A stretch of DNA of 64,000 nucleotides from Candidatus Eremiobacterota bacterium (GTDB lineage Bacteria; Vulcanimicrobiota; CADAWZ01; Ess09-12). Of this stretch, positions 9,736 to 18,503 are shown in pieces (within the stretch, counting starts at the first letter, position 1; every line of letters starts with the position of its first letter). The position numbers and the translations under genes are program-made. The notes below the pieces were generated by a model. The model searched no databases, was not told where the DNA came from, and saw nothing but the letters and a program-made list of their open reading frames with translations. The stretch spans positions 62,001 to 126,000 of the forward strand of contig JAVHLM010000022.1 in NCBI GenBank assembly GCA_031082125.1, read 5' to 3'.

Positions 9736-10647
9736 ATGGCCCGCTACCTGATAAGACCATCTCCGGTGCTTGAAAAGATGCGCTCTCGGATTGAGCGTGT
9801 TCTGCCTGGCATTTACCATGCCCTCCTTGAGAGGCAGGTGCGCAAGGAGGACAGGAAATACCGTAAGGCCATCAGGGACAAGATAGATTCCATCCTTGCC
9901 GTGGAGCCCTTTCCCCTCTTTGACAGCGTGGAACTGGAGACACTGAACCGCTGCAACAACACCTGCTCATTCTGCCCGGTGAACGCCCGCGATGACCGCA
10001 GGGAATACCGCCTGATGGACGAAGGCCTTTTCAGGGGGATTATCGGCCAGCTGCAAGGGCTGGATTACCGCGGAGCTCTCGCGCTCTATTCAAATAATGA
10101 GCCTCTCCTTGACAAGAGAATCCTGGAGTTCCACCGCGCCGCAAGGGCTGCCCTTCCCAAGGCCCGCATCAACCTCTGCACCAACGGCATTCTCCTCACC
10201 AGGGACAGCTTCCTGGAGCTTGCAGAGCTTCTGGACGAGCTGATAATCGACAATTACGATGACCGCCTTTCCCTCATCAGACCGCTTGTGGAAATACAGC
10301 AGCTCATCGAGGGAACTCCTGAGCTCCAGCAAAAAGTGAAGATATTCATCAGGAGAAAAAATGCCATAAGGAAGACCAGGGGCGGGGAAGCCAGGAACAG
10401 GCGCAGGCTCACCTCGGCTCTCAGGTCATCATGCGCCCTCCCTTTCACGCAGCTCGTGATAAGGCCCGACGGCAAGGTGAGCCTCTGCTGCCAGGATGCC
10501 CTGGGAAAGGTGACGCTTGGCGATGCCTCAAAGGACGCCCTTGAGGCCATCTGGAGAGGGGAAGCCTACCGCGTGGCCCGTACGGCGCTGCTGGAGGGGC
10601 GCTCCGCGCTGGAGCTCTGCAGCCAGTGCGATCACTTCGTCTGCTGA
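9736..10647 (+). CDS. Radical SAM protein with SPASM-like C-terminus
   Basis: 303 residues. The radical SAM motif CNNTCSFC (CxxxCxxC) lies near residues 73-80 and binds the 4Fe-4S cluster that cleaves S-adenosylmethionine. The C-terminus has further cysteines (a CC pair after PDGKVSL, and CSQCDHFVC) typical of SPASM auxiliary cluster domains, as in enzymes that modify peptides or proteins. A basic N-terminal helix (about 1-50) precedes the barrel. No precursor peptide gene is visible nearby. The next gene starts 11 bp downstream, so the two may be co-transcribed. The substrate is unknown. Confidence 0.85.
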   Translation: MARYLIRPSPVLEKMRSRIERVLPGIYHALLERQVRKEDRKYRKAIRDKIDSILAVEPFPLFDSVELETLNRCNNTCSFCPVNARDDRREYRLMDEGLFRGIIGQLQGLDYRGALALYSNNEPLLDKRILEFHRAARAALPKARINLCTNGILLTRDSFLELAELLDELIIDNYDDRLSLIRPLVEIQQLIEGTPELQQKVKIFIRRKNAIRKTRGGEARNRRRLTSALRSSCALPFTQLVIRPDGKVSLCCQDALGKVTLGDASKDALEAIWRGEAYRVARTALLEGRSALELCSQCDHFVC

Positions 10648-10658
10648 AAGGATGTGGC

Positions 10659-11216
10659 ATGGGAAGCGCGGGAAGCAATGTGAAGAGCCGGATCACTTTC
10701 ATTGCCTATTCCGCGGTATGGATTGCCTGCGGCGTTCTCCTTCCCCTTCTTTTCCACTGTTTCGGGCTTGGCAAAGCCTTTCTCCCCATGCATCTTCCCG
10801 TGATAGCGGGGGGGATGCTCATGGGGTGGCAGTACGGCCTCGTCATAGGAATGCTGACTCCCCTCATCTCCTCCTTTCTTACCGGTATGCCTCCCCTTGC
10901 CCCTCCCGTCGCTCCCGCAATGATGGTGGAGCTCTCGCTTGCAGGCGCTCTTGCCGGGGCCTGCTACCGCCCCCTGGGGAACCATGTCTATGCCGCACTG
11001 ATTATCACCCTCATTTCCGCCAGGCTCATCTGGGGCCTCATGGGGTACTTCATGCTGCCCCTGCTGGGATTGAAAGGCATCGGTATCCTCTATCCCCTCA
11101 CGGCCGGCCTGCTCTCGTCCCTTCCGGGCATAGCCCTGCAGATTATCCTGATACCTCCTCTCGTGTACGGGCTGGAGAGAACAGGTGTTAACAAATTCTC
11201 ACAAAATTCTGCTTGA
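10659..11216 (+). CDS. Putative ECF transporter S component
   Basis: About 185 residues with five or six hydrophobic segments. The pattern of a glycine-rich pair (IAGGMLMGWQYGLVIGMLTP) followed by ISSFLTGMPPLAPPVAPAMM resembles substrate-binding S components of energy-coupling-factor vitamin and metal transporters. By family it would capture a small ligand and deliver it to a shared T/A1/A2 module, which is not in this window. The ATG at 10659 follows AAAGGA; the longer frame to 10626 overlaps the upstream gene. Ligand unknown. Confidence 0.6.
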   Translation: MGSAGSNVKSRITFIAYSAVWIACGVLLPLLFHCFGLGKAFLPMHLPVIAGGMLMGWQYGLVIGMLTPLISSFLTGMPPLAPPVAPAMMVELSLAGALAGACYRPLGNHVYAALIITLISARLIWGLMGYFMLPLLGLKGIGILYPLTAGLLSSLPGIALQIILIPPLVYGLERTGVNKFSQNSA

Positions 11217-11311
11217 CTGTTTACATGGGATCATGAGAAAATGTTTCTGTAAAGAGAAATGCCGCAGGCAGAAGAATAAAGCTCTTTTTCAAGGGCATGG
11301 GAGTGAACATT

Positions 11312-11890
11312 ATGACAATAGGTAATTTCAGCTCTGTGGGTCAGGGACCGCAGGGGTATTACAGGACGGGCGCCTCGAAAGCCGATGAGCCGTCGCAGCC
11401 CCCCCAGGACCCTCAGCCGCCGCCGCCTCAGCCGCCGCCTCAGCCGCCGCCCGTAAAAACGGAATTCTCCCCGCTGGGCCTCGGGTACAGTATTCCTGCG
11501 TACAGCGCTGCAGCGGCCAATGCAATCGTCGGCGGCATAAGCTCACATCAGGCTGCCGCCCAGGTCGCCGCGCCTGCCACTCCCGGAGCGGCAGTACCGC
11601 CAGGAGCCGCAGGAGTCGCGCCTGAGAGCCTCATGGGCAAGATGGCTCCCTGGATGTCAGGTTTTGCCTCAGGCATGATATTCCTCAAGAGCGGTCATGA
11701 GCTTTACCAGGGGATCAAGGAAGGAAACTCGCTCAAGATAATAAGTGGCTCTCTTGATGCCGTGCTTGGCGTCTCCTGCCTCCTCACGGCTATACCGGCA
11801 CTCAGCGCCTATGGAGCCCTTACCACCGGGGTGGTGCTTGGAACCAAAATCCTCACCGATGCCATCAACAATCCCGGCCACGTGAAATAG
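11312..11890 (+). CDS. Pro/Gln-rich N-terminal protein with hydrophobic C-terminal helices, unknown
   Basis: About 192 residues. A low-complexity PPPPQPPPQPPP tract lies around residues 35-50 and is followed by an Ala-rich region, then two likely membrane or amphipathic helices (about 115-180). It has no signal peptide I trust. The ATG at 11312 has GGGAG about eight bases upstream; the ATG at 11297 is possible. It is a single-gene unit closed by a strong terminator. The Pro-rich tract could act as a linker or SH3-like ligand, but that is inference only. Confidence 0.6.
   Translation: MTIGNFSSVGQGPQGYYRTGASKADEPSQPPQDPQPPPPQPPPQPPPVKTEFSPLGLGYSIPAYSAAAANAIVGGISSHQAAAQVAAPATPGAAVPPGAAGVAPESLMGKMAPWMSGFASGMIFLKSGHELYQGIKEGNSLKIISGSLDAVLGVSCLLTAIPALSAYGALTTGVVLGTKILTDAINNPGHVK
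11412..11452 (+). repeat. CCG/CCT/CAG codon repeat coding a Pro-Gln tract
   Basis: Low-complexity coding repeat made of ccg, cct and cag codons within the gene above. It could change length by slippage. Confidence 0.6.
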
Positions 11891-11904
11891 GACATTGAGC
11901 CTTC

Positions 11905-11936
11905 AAAAGGAGCCCCTCCCGGAGGGGCTCCTTTTT
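11905..11936 (+). terminator. Rho-independent terminator
   Basis: GGAGCCCC and GGGGCTCC form a long G+C stem around a short loop, preceded by AAAA and followed by TTTTT. It sits 15 bp after the stop of the Pro/Gln-rich gene. Confidence 0.85.
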
Positions 11937-11986
11937 ATATGCGCTGAAAGGTTTTCTCCTCTTATGGAAGAAGTAATGAGAAAACC

Positions 11987-13402
11987 ATGAAAAAGAGAGG
12001 ACCTGTGAGAAAAGAGCCTTTCACCTTGAAATTTCCCTGCCTGCCAGGCCATTCCCGCAAGGGAAGGTGCCTTCCCATCGCCCTGGCCTTCCTGGTGATT
12101 GCCGCCCTCACGCTCTCTGCCGGATGCGACAAGGAGAGAATCACCGCCGGCCTCAATGAATACGAAAAGGGCGGCGGGAAGCTGCAGGATGCCAGGTCAC
12201 TGGCAGTGCTCGGCCTTGGAGGGCTGAGCGGCGAGACCGGTTCAGCCATTGCGGGATCCCTCACAAAATATCTCCGCTCTCTCGGCTATTTCACCGTAAA
12301 AGGCCCCGATGAGGCGCTCAGGGTCGCCGGAGGAACCCTTCCCGACGTGCAGAAGGAAATCGCTCCTGAAAAGGCTGTTGAGCTTGCAGGCGCTCTTGGC
12401 GTTGACTTCCTCATCTGCGGAAAAGCGGAAGGTTATTTCTTTTCCGATCTCCGCTTCAACAGGGACCTCGTGAACGCCGATACCACGGGGTACTCGGGCA
12501 TATTCATAATAAGGGGCTACTGCCCCCGTCGTTTCCTGCCTGTGTGGGCCATACCCAGGCCCTTTCTTCACCGCCAGGGCTCGCTTGCGGTGACGCTCCA
12601 GGTCATTGACGGGTACTCCGGCCGCGTGGCTGCCACCGTCCCGCTCTTCATGCCGTACGACTATGACTATATGCCCGAAAGCTTTTACTACAATGAGGGA
12701 AGGCGCGACGGCCTCTACTGGTTCGACCGCCTCAAAAAATACCCCATGCCCCGGGGCGACGAGATGCTGGCAATCATGGCAGACCGCCTTTTCGAGGAGA
12801 TGAGGGACCGTTTCATCCCCTGCTATATCTCAAAAGTCCGGGCCCTCCAGGAGGGGCCGGGCACCGATCTCGCAAGGCAGGGCGCCTGGGAAAAGGCTCT
12901 CAATGTCTGGAAGGAGACCCTTTCATCCCATGGCGGCGACTGGAAGCTGCTGACCAACATGGGCATCGCCGCCGAGCATGCCCTCAAGCCTTCGGAAGCT
13001 TCGACCTTCTACGAGAAAGCCATTGAGGACAGCAGCTGCTCCCCCGTGGTGAAGGATTATCTCACTGCGGCACGGAAGGCAGAAGAGGCTTCAAGGCCTC
13101 TTGAGCCCCTGGGCCTCACCCAGGGCAGCTTCCCCCATAAGATTGCCGAGGTGAAAGAGGACGGGCGCGTTTACCTCGATGCCGGCGAGGAGGCCGACAT
13201 CAGGCCCGGTGACCGCTACATGATAGCAAGATACCGGACGGACTTCGCCAGGGACCTGGTCACGCCGAAGGGAGGCTACTTTTACCTCATAGGCTACCTC
13301 ACCATAGAGAAGACCTACCGCGGGGTAAGCAAGGGCACCATGAGCTCCCTGGCGCCGGGAATCCTCCCCCGGAGAGGTGACTCAGCGGCGCTCTGCAGAT
13401 GA
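11987..13402 (+). CDS. Lipoprotein with CsgG/FlgT-like N-domain and TPR
   Basis: 471 residues. A long basic N-terminus leads to a hydrophobic stretch and the lipobox LSAGC near residue 47, so it is probably a lipoprotein. The next 130 residues (LAVLGLGGLSGETGS and following) have the layout of CsgG/GNA1162-type periplasmic lipoproteins. A TPR-like segment (about 300-365) includes the phrase LLTNMGIAAEHALKPSEAST, and the C-terminus is a small beta domain (IAEVKEDGRVYLDAGEEADI) like FlgT-C or SH3-like domains that follow such proteins. It may be part of an envelope export or assembly complex. It is 17 bp upstream of hrpB. Confidence 0.7.
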   Translation: MKKRGPVRKEPFTLKFPCLPGHSRKGRCLPIALAFLVIAALTLSAGCDKERITAGLNEYEKGGGKLQDARSLAVLGLGGLSGETGSAIAGSLTKYLRSLGYFTVKGPDEALRVAGGTLPDVQKEIAPEKAVELAGALGVDFLICGKAEGYFFSDLRFNRDLVNADTTGYSGIFIIRGYCPRRFLPVWAIPRPFLHRQGSLAVTLQVIDGYSGRVAATVPLFMPYDYDYMPESFYYNEGRRDGLYWFDRLKKYPMPRGDEMLAIMADRLFEEMRDRFIPCYISKVRALQEGPGTDLARQGAWEKALNVWKETLSSHGGDWKLLTNMGIAAEHALKPSEASTFYEKAIEDSSCSPVVKDYLTAARKAEEASRPLEPLGLTQGSFPHKIAEVKEDGRVYLDAGEEADIRPGDRYMIARYRTDFARDLVTPKGGYFYLIGYLTIEKTYRGVSKGTMSSLAPGILPRRGDSAALCR

Positions 13403-13419
13403 GCTGAAAGAGGACGCCT

Positions 13420-15972
13420 ATGCTCCCTCTCCCGATTGACAGCTTCCTTGGGCAGATCCTTGATTCAGTCAGAGAGAACAGTATCGTGATCGTGGAGGCG
13501 GCAGCGGGAAGCGGCAAAACCACAAGGATCCCCCCGGCGCTCATTGAAGCACTTCCCGGTAAGATCCTTATCCTGGAGCCAAGGCGCATAGCGGCCCGCT
13601 ATGCTGCCAGGCGTGTTGCCTGTGAGCTGGGCGAGGACCCGGGCGCCACGGCAGGATACCAGGTGCGTTTTGAGGGTGCCCATGGCGGGGCCACCAGGCT
13701 CCTCTATCTCACTGAGGGCCTCCTTCTCAGGCAGCTTCAGGGAAATCCCACCCTTCAGGGCGTAAGCTGCGTGATCCTGGACGAGTTCCATGAGCGCCAT
13801 CTCCATACCGATATGGCATTCATGGCGCTCAGGATCCTCCAGGGAAGGCTCAGGCCCGACCTGAAGCTTGTCCTCATGTCAGCCACCATCGACCGTGCAG
13901 CCCTCTCCGCGAACCTGCCCCAGGCTCCTGTCATCTCCTGCCCCGTAAAGCCTTTTCCCCTCTCCGTGGAGCACCTTCAGCACGCCGACGATTCCCCCCT
14001 TCATCACCAGGTGAGGCATGCCGTCAAAGAGCTTTTCCCGAAAGCCAGCCCGCCGGGAAATATCCTCGTGTTTCTTCCCGGCGCGGCCGAGATAAGGGCT
14101 TCAATGGAGGCTCTGAGTGATTATGCAGCGGCCCAGGGGGCCCTTCTCCTTGAGCTGCGCTCGGAGATTCCCCTTGCCGGGCAGGAGAAGGTCTTCACCC
14201 CCCAGGGGAAGCGGAAGATCATCCTCTCGACAAATGTGGCCGAGACAGGCGTCACTGTCGAGGGCGTCACGGCCGTCGTTGACTCAGGCCTTGCCCGCAT
14301 TGCCGGCTTTGCGCACTGGAGCGGTCTTCCCACCCTCACGGTGAGGCCTGTGAGCCAGGCCTCGGCGCTCCAGAGGGCCGGCCGTGCCGCCAGAACGGCG
14401 CCGGGAACAGTGAAAAGGCTTTTTACGCTCCATGACTTCACCAGGAGGCCACCTTTTGAGAAGCCCGAGATAGAGCGATGCGACCTCTCGCAGGGATTGC
14501 TTGACCTTGCCTCATTCGCTGAAAAGCTCGGCCTCCGGGAGCCCCTGCATGGAAAGCTTCCATGGCTTCAGGCACCTCCCGGTGATCTCATGGACGCGGC
14601 ACTGAAGCTGCTCTCCATGCTGGGCGCTCTTGACGGCAGGGGAAGCATTACCGAAACAGGACGCCTCATGGCAGAGCTCCCGCTCCATCCAAGGCTCGCA
14701 CGGGCCGTCGTCGAAGGCCGTAAACTGGGCGCAGCGCCCCAGGTGCTCGCTGCCGCCGCCCTCATTTCCGAGGGGATGCTTCTGCTGAGGGATGAGGATC
14801 CGGGCGTCATAGCCGCAGGAGACGTGAGCTTCCAGCGTGATGCCCTGGCGGCATTTGAAGAGAGAAAGCTTCCTCCCTCTATTGCGCGGCTCGTTGACAA
14901 CCGCAGGGCGACGAGGATAAGGCTCTCTCTCAGGGAGCTCTGCCGCCTTGAGGGATGCTCTTACAGAGAAGCCCTGGCGCCCCTTTCCGATGAGAAGCTT
15001 GCCGAGGCTCTCATGGCGGGCTTCCCCGACAGGGTGGCCCAGGCAAGGCGCACGGGGAAAAGGGGTGCTGGGCGCAGGGAGCTCAATTTCTGCCAGGGAG
15101 GAGGCGGCATCCTCTCAGGCGAGAGCGTGGTGAAACAGTCCCAGTGGCTTCTGGCCATAGAGGCAGACGAGAAGAGCCGCAATGCCGCTTCGGCCCTCAG
15201 GATCAGGACAGCCCAGGAGGTGCCGCCGGAGCTCCTTGTGCTCTCGGGCCCGCCCTTCCTGAGCGAGAAAGAGCATTGCCTCTGGGATGACGGAAACGAG
15301 CGGGTCCGCTGCAGCAGGATCCTTTCTTATGGGGAGCTGGTGCTTGAGGAACGGGCGCCTGTGCCGCCGGAAGGCCCTGCCTCCGAAGTGCTCCTGAAGG
15401 AGCTCAGGCGGGGCTGGCCCCGCCCCTTTGATAGCGAAAGCGCCCTTGCCTCCTATGACGCGCGAAGGGACCTGGCACAGGCATGGGGAATTTCTCTTGA
15501 CTTTCCTGACCTCAAGGGAGCCCTTTTTGAGGAGCTGCTGCGCTCCCTGGCCAGGGGGAAAAAGGGCTTTGCCGAGATAAGGTCCAGGCCGCTTGAGGAC
15601 TATATCGACGAGTTTCTCTCGCCTGAGATGAAAAAGGCCCTCTCATCCCATGCTCCCCTTCATATCTCAATAGGGACAAGAAAGAGCGTCAGGATCTCCT
15701 ACGAGAAGGGGAAGGCTCCCTCGGTGGCGGCACCCCTCCAGGATTTCTTCGGTATGAAGGCCACGCCTCTCATCGGCTGCGGCGCCACACCCCTCGTGGT
15801 GCACCTGCGTGCCCCCAACGGCCGTGACGTGCAGGTCACCTCCGACCTTGCCGGGTTCTGGGAGAAGACCTACCCTTCCGTCAGGAGAGAGCTTTCACGG
15901 CGCTATCCCCGCCACTACTGGCCGGAGAATCCCCTTGAAGCAGCGCCGCGGCGGCCTGCTAAGAGGCGCTGA
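13420..15972 (+). CDS. hrpB: ATP-dependent helicase HrpB
   Basis: 850 residues, the usual length of HrpB. Walker A GSGKTT is at about 30-35, the DEAH-type box DEFHERH at 121-127, SAT (motif III) follows, and motifs V/VI appear as STNVAETGVT and QRAGRAART. The C-terminal HrpB-specific region is present. It is a superfamily 2 DExH helicase with ratchet domain, expected to use ATP to remodel RNA or RNA-protein complexes in the cytoplasm; its exact bacterial substrate is not settled. It lies 17 bp after the lipoprotein gene and may be co-transcribed. No damage to the frame seen. Confidence 0.95.
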   Translation: MLPLPIDSFLGQILDSVRENSIVIVEAAAGSGKTTRIPPALIEALPGKILILEPRRIAARYAARRVACELGEDPGATAGYQVRFEGAHGGATRLLYLTEGLLLRQLQGNPTLQGVSCVILDEFHERHLHTDMAFMALRILQGRLRPDLKLVLMSATIDRAALSANLPQAPVISCPVKPFPLSVEHLQHADDSPLHHQVRHAVKELFPKASPPGNILVFLPGAAEIRASMEALSDYAAAQGALLLELRSEIPLAGQEKVFTPQGKRKIILSTNVAETGVTVEGVTAVVDSGLARIAGFAHWSGLPTLTVRPVSQASALQRAGRAARTAPGTVKRLFTLHDFTRRPPFEKPEIERCDLSQGLLDLASFAEKLGLREPLHGKLPWLQAPPGDLMDAALKLLSMLGALDGRGSITETGRLMAELPLHPRLARAVVEGRKLGAAPQVLAAAALISEGMLLLRDEDPGVIAAGDVSFQRDALAAFEERKLPPSIARLVDNRRATRIRLSLRELCRLEGCSYREALAPLSDEKLAEALMAGFPDRVAQARRTGKRGAGRRELNFCQGGGGILSGESVVKQSQWLLAIEADEKSRNAASALRIRTAQEVPPELLVLSGPPFLSEKEHCLWDDGNERVRCSRILSYGELVLEERAPVPPEGPASEVLLKELRRGWPRPFDSESALASYDARRDLAQAWGISLDFPDLKGALFEELLRSLARGKKGFAEIRSRPLEDYIDEFLSPEMKKALSSHAPLHISIGTRKSVRISYEKGKAPSVAAPLQDFFGMKATPLIGCGATPLVVHLRAPNGRDVQVTSDLAGFWEKTYPSVRRELSRRYPRHYWPENPLEAAPRRPAKRR

Positions 15973-15997
15973 GGCTCCGTCAACAGCACCTGCGGGC

Positions 15998-17146
15998 TCA
16001 GTTCATAGGATAGGGGAAATACATCAAAGATGCTTTGCCGCTGTTGGCATTATCCTTGAAGGCAAGATAAAGCACGCCGCTGTAAATATGGAGAGAGGTG
16101 CTTCCTGCCCCTCCAGGAGAAAAGCCTTGCTGGCCGAGATATTTCCATATTCCAAGATCATAGGCCATCACTGAGGCCTTTCCTGAGACCGACCGGTCAG
16201 AGAACGCCACGTAAGGGGTCCCACGGTAGACCTGGAGGGAGACCGCGTTTACCTCTGAAGCCGAGAAAGCGATGCCGGGGCCCATGCCCTCCCAGGCCCC
16301 TTCACGTAATCTCATCACCAAGGGGCTCCCGCCATTGGCGTTATCCTTGAAGGCTATGTAGGCGACGCCGTCAGGGATGGCAAGGCATATGCACTCGACT
16401 TCTCCCGCCGAACAGCCCGGAAGGCCCACGTATTCCCAGGTATTCCCGCTGTATTTCATGACGGTGGCCTTGTTGCCGTACCCCTGGTCAACGAAGGCCA
16501 CGTAAGGTGTTCCCTCGTAGACCTTCAGCATGAGGTTGCTGGCTGACCCGCCAACAGCGGCATTAATAGTGCCTATCTGCTGCCAGGCTCCCCCTGAATA
16601 ATACCACACTGAGGGCTTCCTGCCGTTGGCCACATCGACAAAGCCTACGTAGGGGACCCCGTTGTGAATGGCAATGGACGGCGACTCCACGGCGCCGGGG
16701 GAGAAACCTGCAGCGCCATAAAGAGCCCAGCCGTTGACATCATATTTCATTACCGTGGCCTTGCCGGCGTTGGCGCCGTCAATAAAAGCCACGTAAGGGA
16801 CGCTGCTCTGAATGGCAAGCGACGGAGAGGTGCAGGATCCTGCCGAGAAACCTGCCGCCCCCAGGGCTGTCCAGGCGCCTCCCTGGTACTTCATGACCGT
16901 CGCCTTGTTGTTATTATTATTATCGGTAAAGGCTACGCAGGGAGCGCTTCCCTGGAAGGCAAGGGAGGTGTGCTCAACAGCGCCCGGCGAGAAACCATAG
17001 GAGCCCAGAACTTTCCAGTACATGTCGGAACCGGCGAAATTTAAAGGTACCGAGGAATCTCCTCCTGTCGAGGTGCACCCTCCCGCGAGGAAAAGCGTGA
17101 AAACCATCAGAAACAGGGCAATAAAAGCTCTCTGTACAGGCAGCAT
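15998..17146 (-). CDS. Lipoprotein with seven-bladed beta-propeller repeats
   Basis: About 382 residues. A signal peptide ends in the lipobox LAGGC. The rest is seven repeats of about 48 residues, each with the consensus (P/A)YVAFxDxxNxGKAxVMxY and GxWxxxGxxGFSxG; I count seven YVAF-type cores, matching a seven-bladed propeller. No catalytic residues recognised. It is probably a surface-anchored binding or scaffold protein. The ATG at 17146 has AAAGGAGG upstream. A run of five Asn codons interrupts the first repeat. Confidence 0.8.
   Translation of the reverse strand: MLPVQRAFIALFLMVFTLFLAGGCTSTGGDSSVPLNFAGSDMYWKVLGSYGFSPGAVEHTSLAFQGSAPCVAFTDNNNNNKATVMKYQGGAWTALGAAGFSAGSCTSPSLAIQSSVPYVAFIDGANAGKATVMKYDVNGWALYGAAGFSPGAVESPSIAIHNGVPYVGFVDVANGRKPSVWYYSGGAWQQIGTINAAVGGSASNLMLKVYEGTPYVAFVDQGYGNKATVMKYSGNTWEYVGLPGCSAGEVECICLAIPDGVAYIAFKDNANGGSPLVMRLREGAWEGMGPGIAFSASEVNAVSLQVYRGTPYVAFSDRSVSGKASVMAYDLGIWKYLGQQGFSPGGAGSTSLHIYSGVLYLAFKDNANSGKASLMYFPYPMN
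16903..16926. repeat. TTG/TTA microsatellite coding poly-Asn
   Basis: A short run of ttg/tta triplets on the + strand encodes five consecutive Asn residues in the propeller lipoprotein. Triplet gain or loss keeps frame. Confidence 0.6.
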
Positions 17147-17210
17147 TGAAAACCTCCTTTGGTATGGTGAGGCCCCCACCCGGCGAAAATCAGGGGCATA
17201 CCTGCTCTTA

Positions 17211-17216
17211 ATTATA
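17211..17216 (-). promoter_or_regulatory. Possible -10 element of the propeller lipoprotein gene
   Basis: ATTATA on the + strand reads TATAAT on the coding strand, 65 bp upstream of the start. No convincing -35 box is present at the right spacing. Confidence 0.3.
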
Positions 17217-17266
17217 TGCCCTTCCGGGAAAATCCTCTCGGGCCTCCCGGGGGAAAATTGGCATGG

Positions 17267-18475
17267 TTATCCCCGGGTCTCCCCGTCGGGCCTCTCGCCG
17301 TAATACTGGTAGTAGTTCACTTTAATTTTGCCGTTAAAAAGCTTTCTCACCCTGTCGGGCCGGGCCCGCTTGAAGTAGTTGGGAAAAAGCTCGTCCGCGG
17401 TCAGGATGTAGACGGACCAGCCGTTCTTCTTCTTGAACATCTTGTGAATGGTGATATAAATCTCGTTAATCTCCTTGAAGTCGGCCATTCTCATCCCGTA
17501 AGGGGGATTCGATATCATGATGCCGTAATGCTTGTCAATCCAGAGGTCCTTGATATCCTTTCTCTCAAAGGTGATGTCTTTCTCGACGCCGGCGTTCCTG
17601 GCATTGATTCTGCATGCCTCTATGCACTTTTCATCGATATCGTACCCGAATATCCTGAGCTCCCCTCCGGTGATTATGGCTTCGCGTGCCGAGCGCCTCG
17701 CGTCGCTCCAGGCATTCACGCTGAACTGGGGCCACTCTTCCGAGGCGAACTCCCTTGTAAGTCCCGGCGCGATATTTCTGGCTATCAGAGCCGCCTCCGT
17801 CAGGATTGTCCCTGAGCCGCAGAGCGGATCCACAAGGAGCCTCTCCCTGTCATAGTAGCTCAGCTGCACCAGGGCCGCTGCCAGGGTCTCCTTGAGCGGC
17901 GCCTCTCCCCATTTCTTACGGTATCCTCTCTTGTGAAGGCCCGTCCCAGATGTGTCAATCGTGAGAAGGGCTATATCGCTGTGCATAGCCACCTGTATGG
18001 TGTACTCGGCGCCTGTCTCCTCGAACCATTCTACATGGTATTTGCTTTTCAGCTTCTCGACGACGGCCTTTTTGACGATTGCCTGGCAGGCCCTTATGCT
18101 TCCCAGCGTTGACTTTACGGCCTTCCCCTTCACGGTGAATTTCGCTCTTTCCGTGATGTACTGTTCCCAGGGGAGGGCCCGGGTCTCTTCGAAAAGCTCT
18201 TCAAAGGTGAGGGCCTTGAACTCCCCCATCTTCAGCAGGAGCCTGTCGCTGCTCCTGAGCCAGAGGTTCAGCTTCGGTATGTCATCAAAGGGTGCCTGAA
18301 ATTCAACTCTCCCCTCAGCCCCTTTGAGATCGTCATAGCCAAGGGCCTTGAGCTCGTTCTTCACCACTTTCTCCACGCCGAAGGTGGCCGTGGCGATCAG
18401 GGTCACTGTGGCCTCTCCTCCCTGGCTCTCTTCGGGAAGCGCGGCATCTGAGTTCTGTTCTGAAGGCGGGCTCAC
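17267..18475 (-). CDS. THUMP-domain class I RNA methyltransferase, RlmL/YpsC-like
   Basis: 402 residues. The N-terminal ferredoxin-like/THUMP region (about 20-190) binds RNA. The C-terminal Rossmann methyltransferase has the SAM-binding segment DPLCGSGTILTEAALIARN and the catalytic motif NPPYGMRM of N2-guanine methyltransferases. By family it methylates a guanosine in 23S rRNA (m2G2445 for RlmL) in the cytoplasm. It is shorter than E. coli RlmKL, lacking the second methyltransferase half, as is usual outside gammaproteobacteria. It follows the TPR gene by 28 bp on the same strand and is probably in one operon. Confidence 0.9.
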   Translation of the reverse strand: MSPPSEQNSDAALPEESQGGEATVTLIATATFGVEKVVKNELKALGYDDLKGAEGRVEFQAPFDDIPKLNLWLRSSDRLLLKMGEFKALTFEELFEETRALPWEQYITERAKFTVKGKAVKSTLGSIRACQAIVKKAVVEKLKSKYHVEWFEETGAEYTIQVAMHSDIALLTIDTSGTGLHKRGYRKKWGEAPLKETLAAALVQLSYYDRERLLVDPLCGSGTILTEAALIARNIAPGLTREFASEEWPQFSVNAWSDARRSAREAIITGGELRIFGYDIDEKCIEACRINARNAGVEKDITFERKDIKDLWIDKHYGIMISNPPYGMRMADFKEINEIYITIHKMFKKKNGWSVYILTADELFPNYFKRARPDRVRKLFNGKIKVNYYQYYGERPDGETRG

Positions 18476-18503
18476 TTGTTCCTCTTTCCTGCGGGGAGGG
18501 GCT

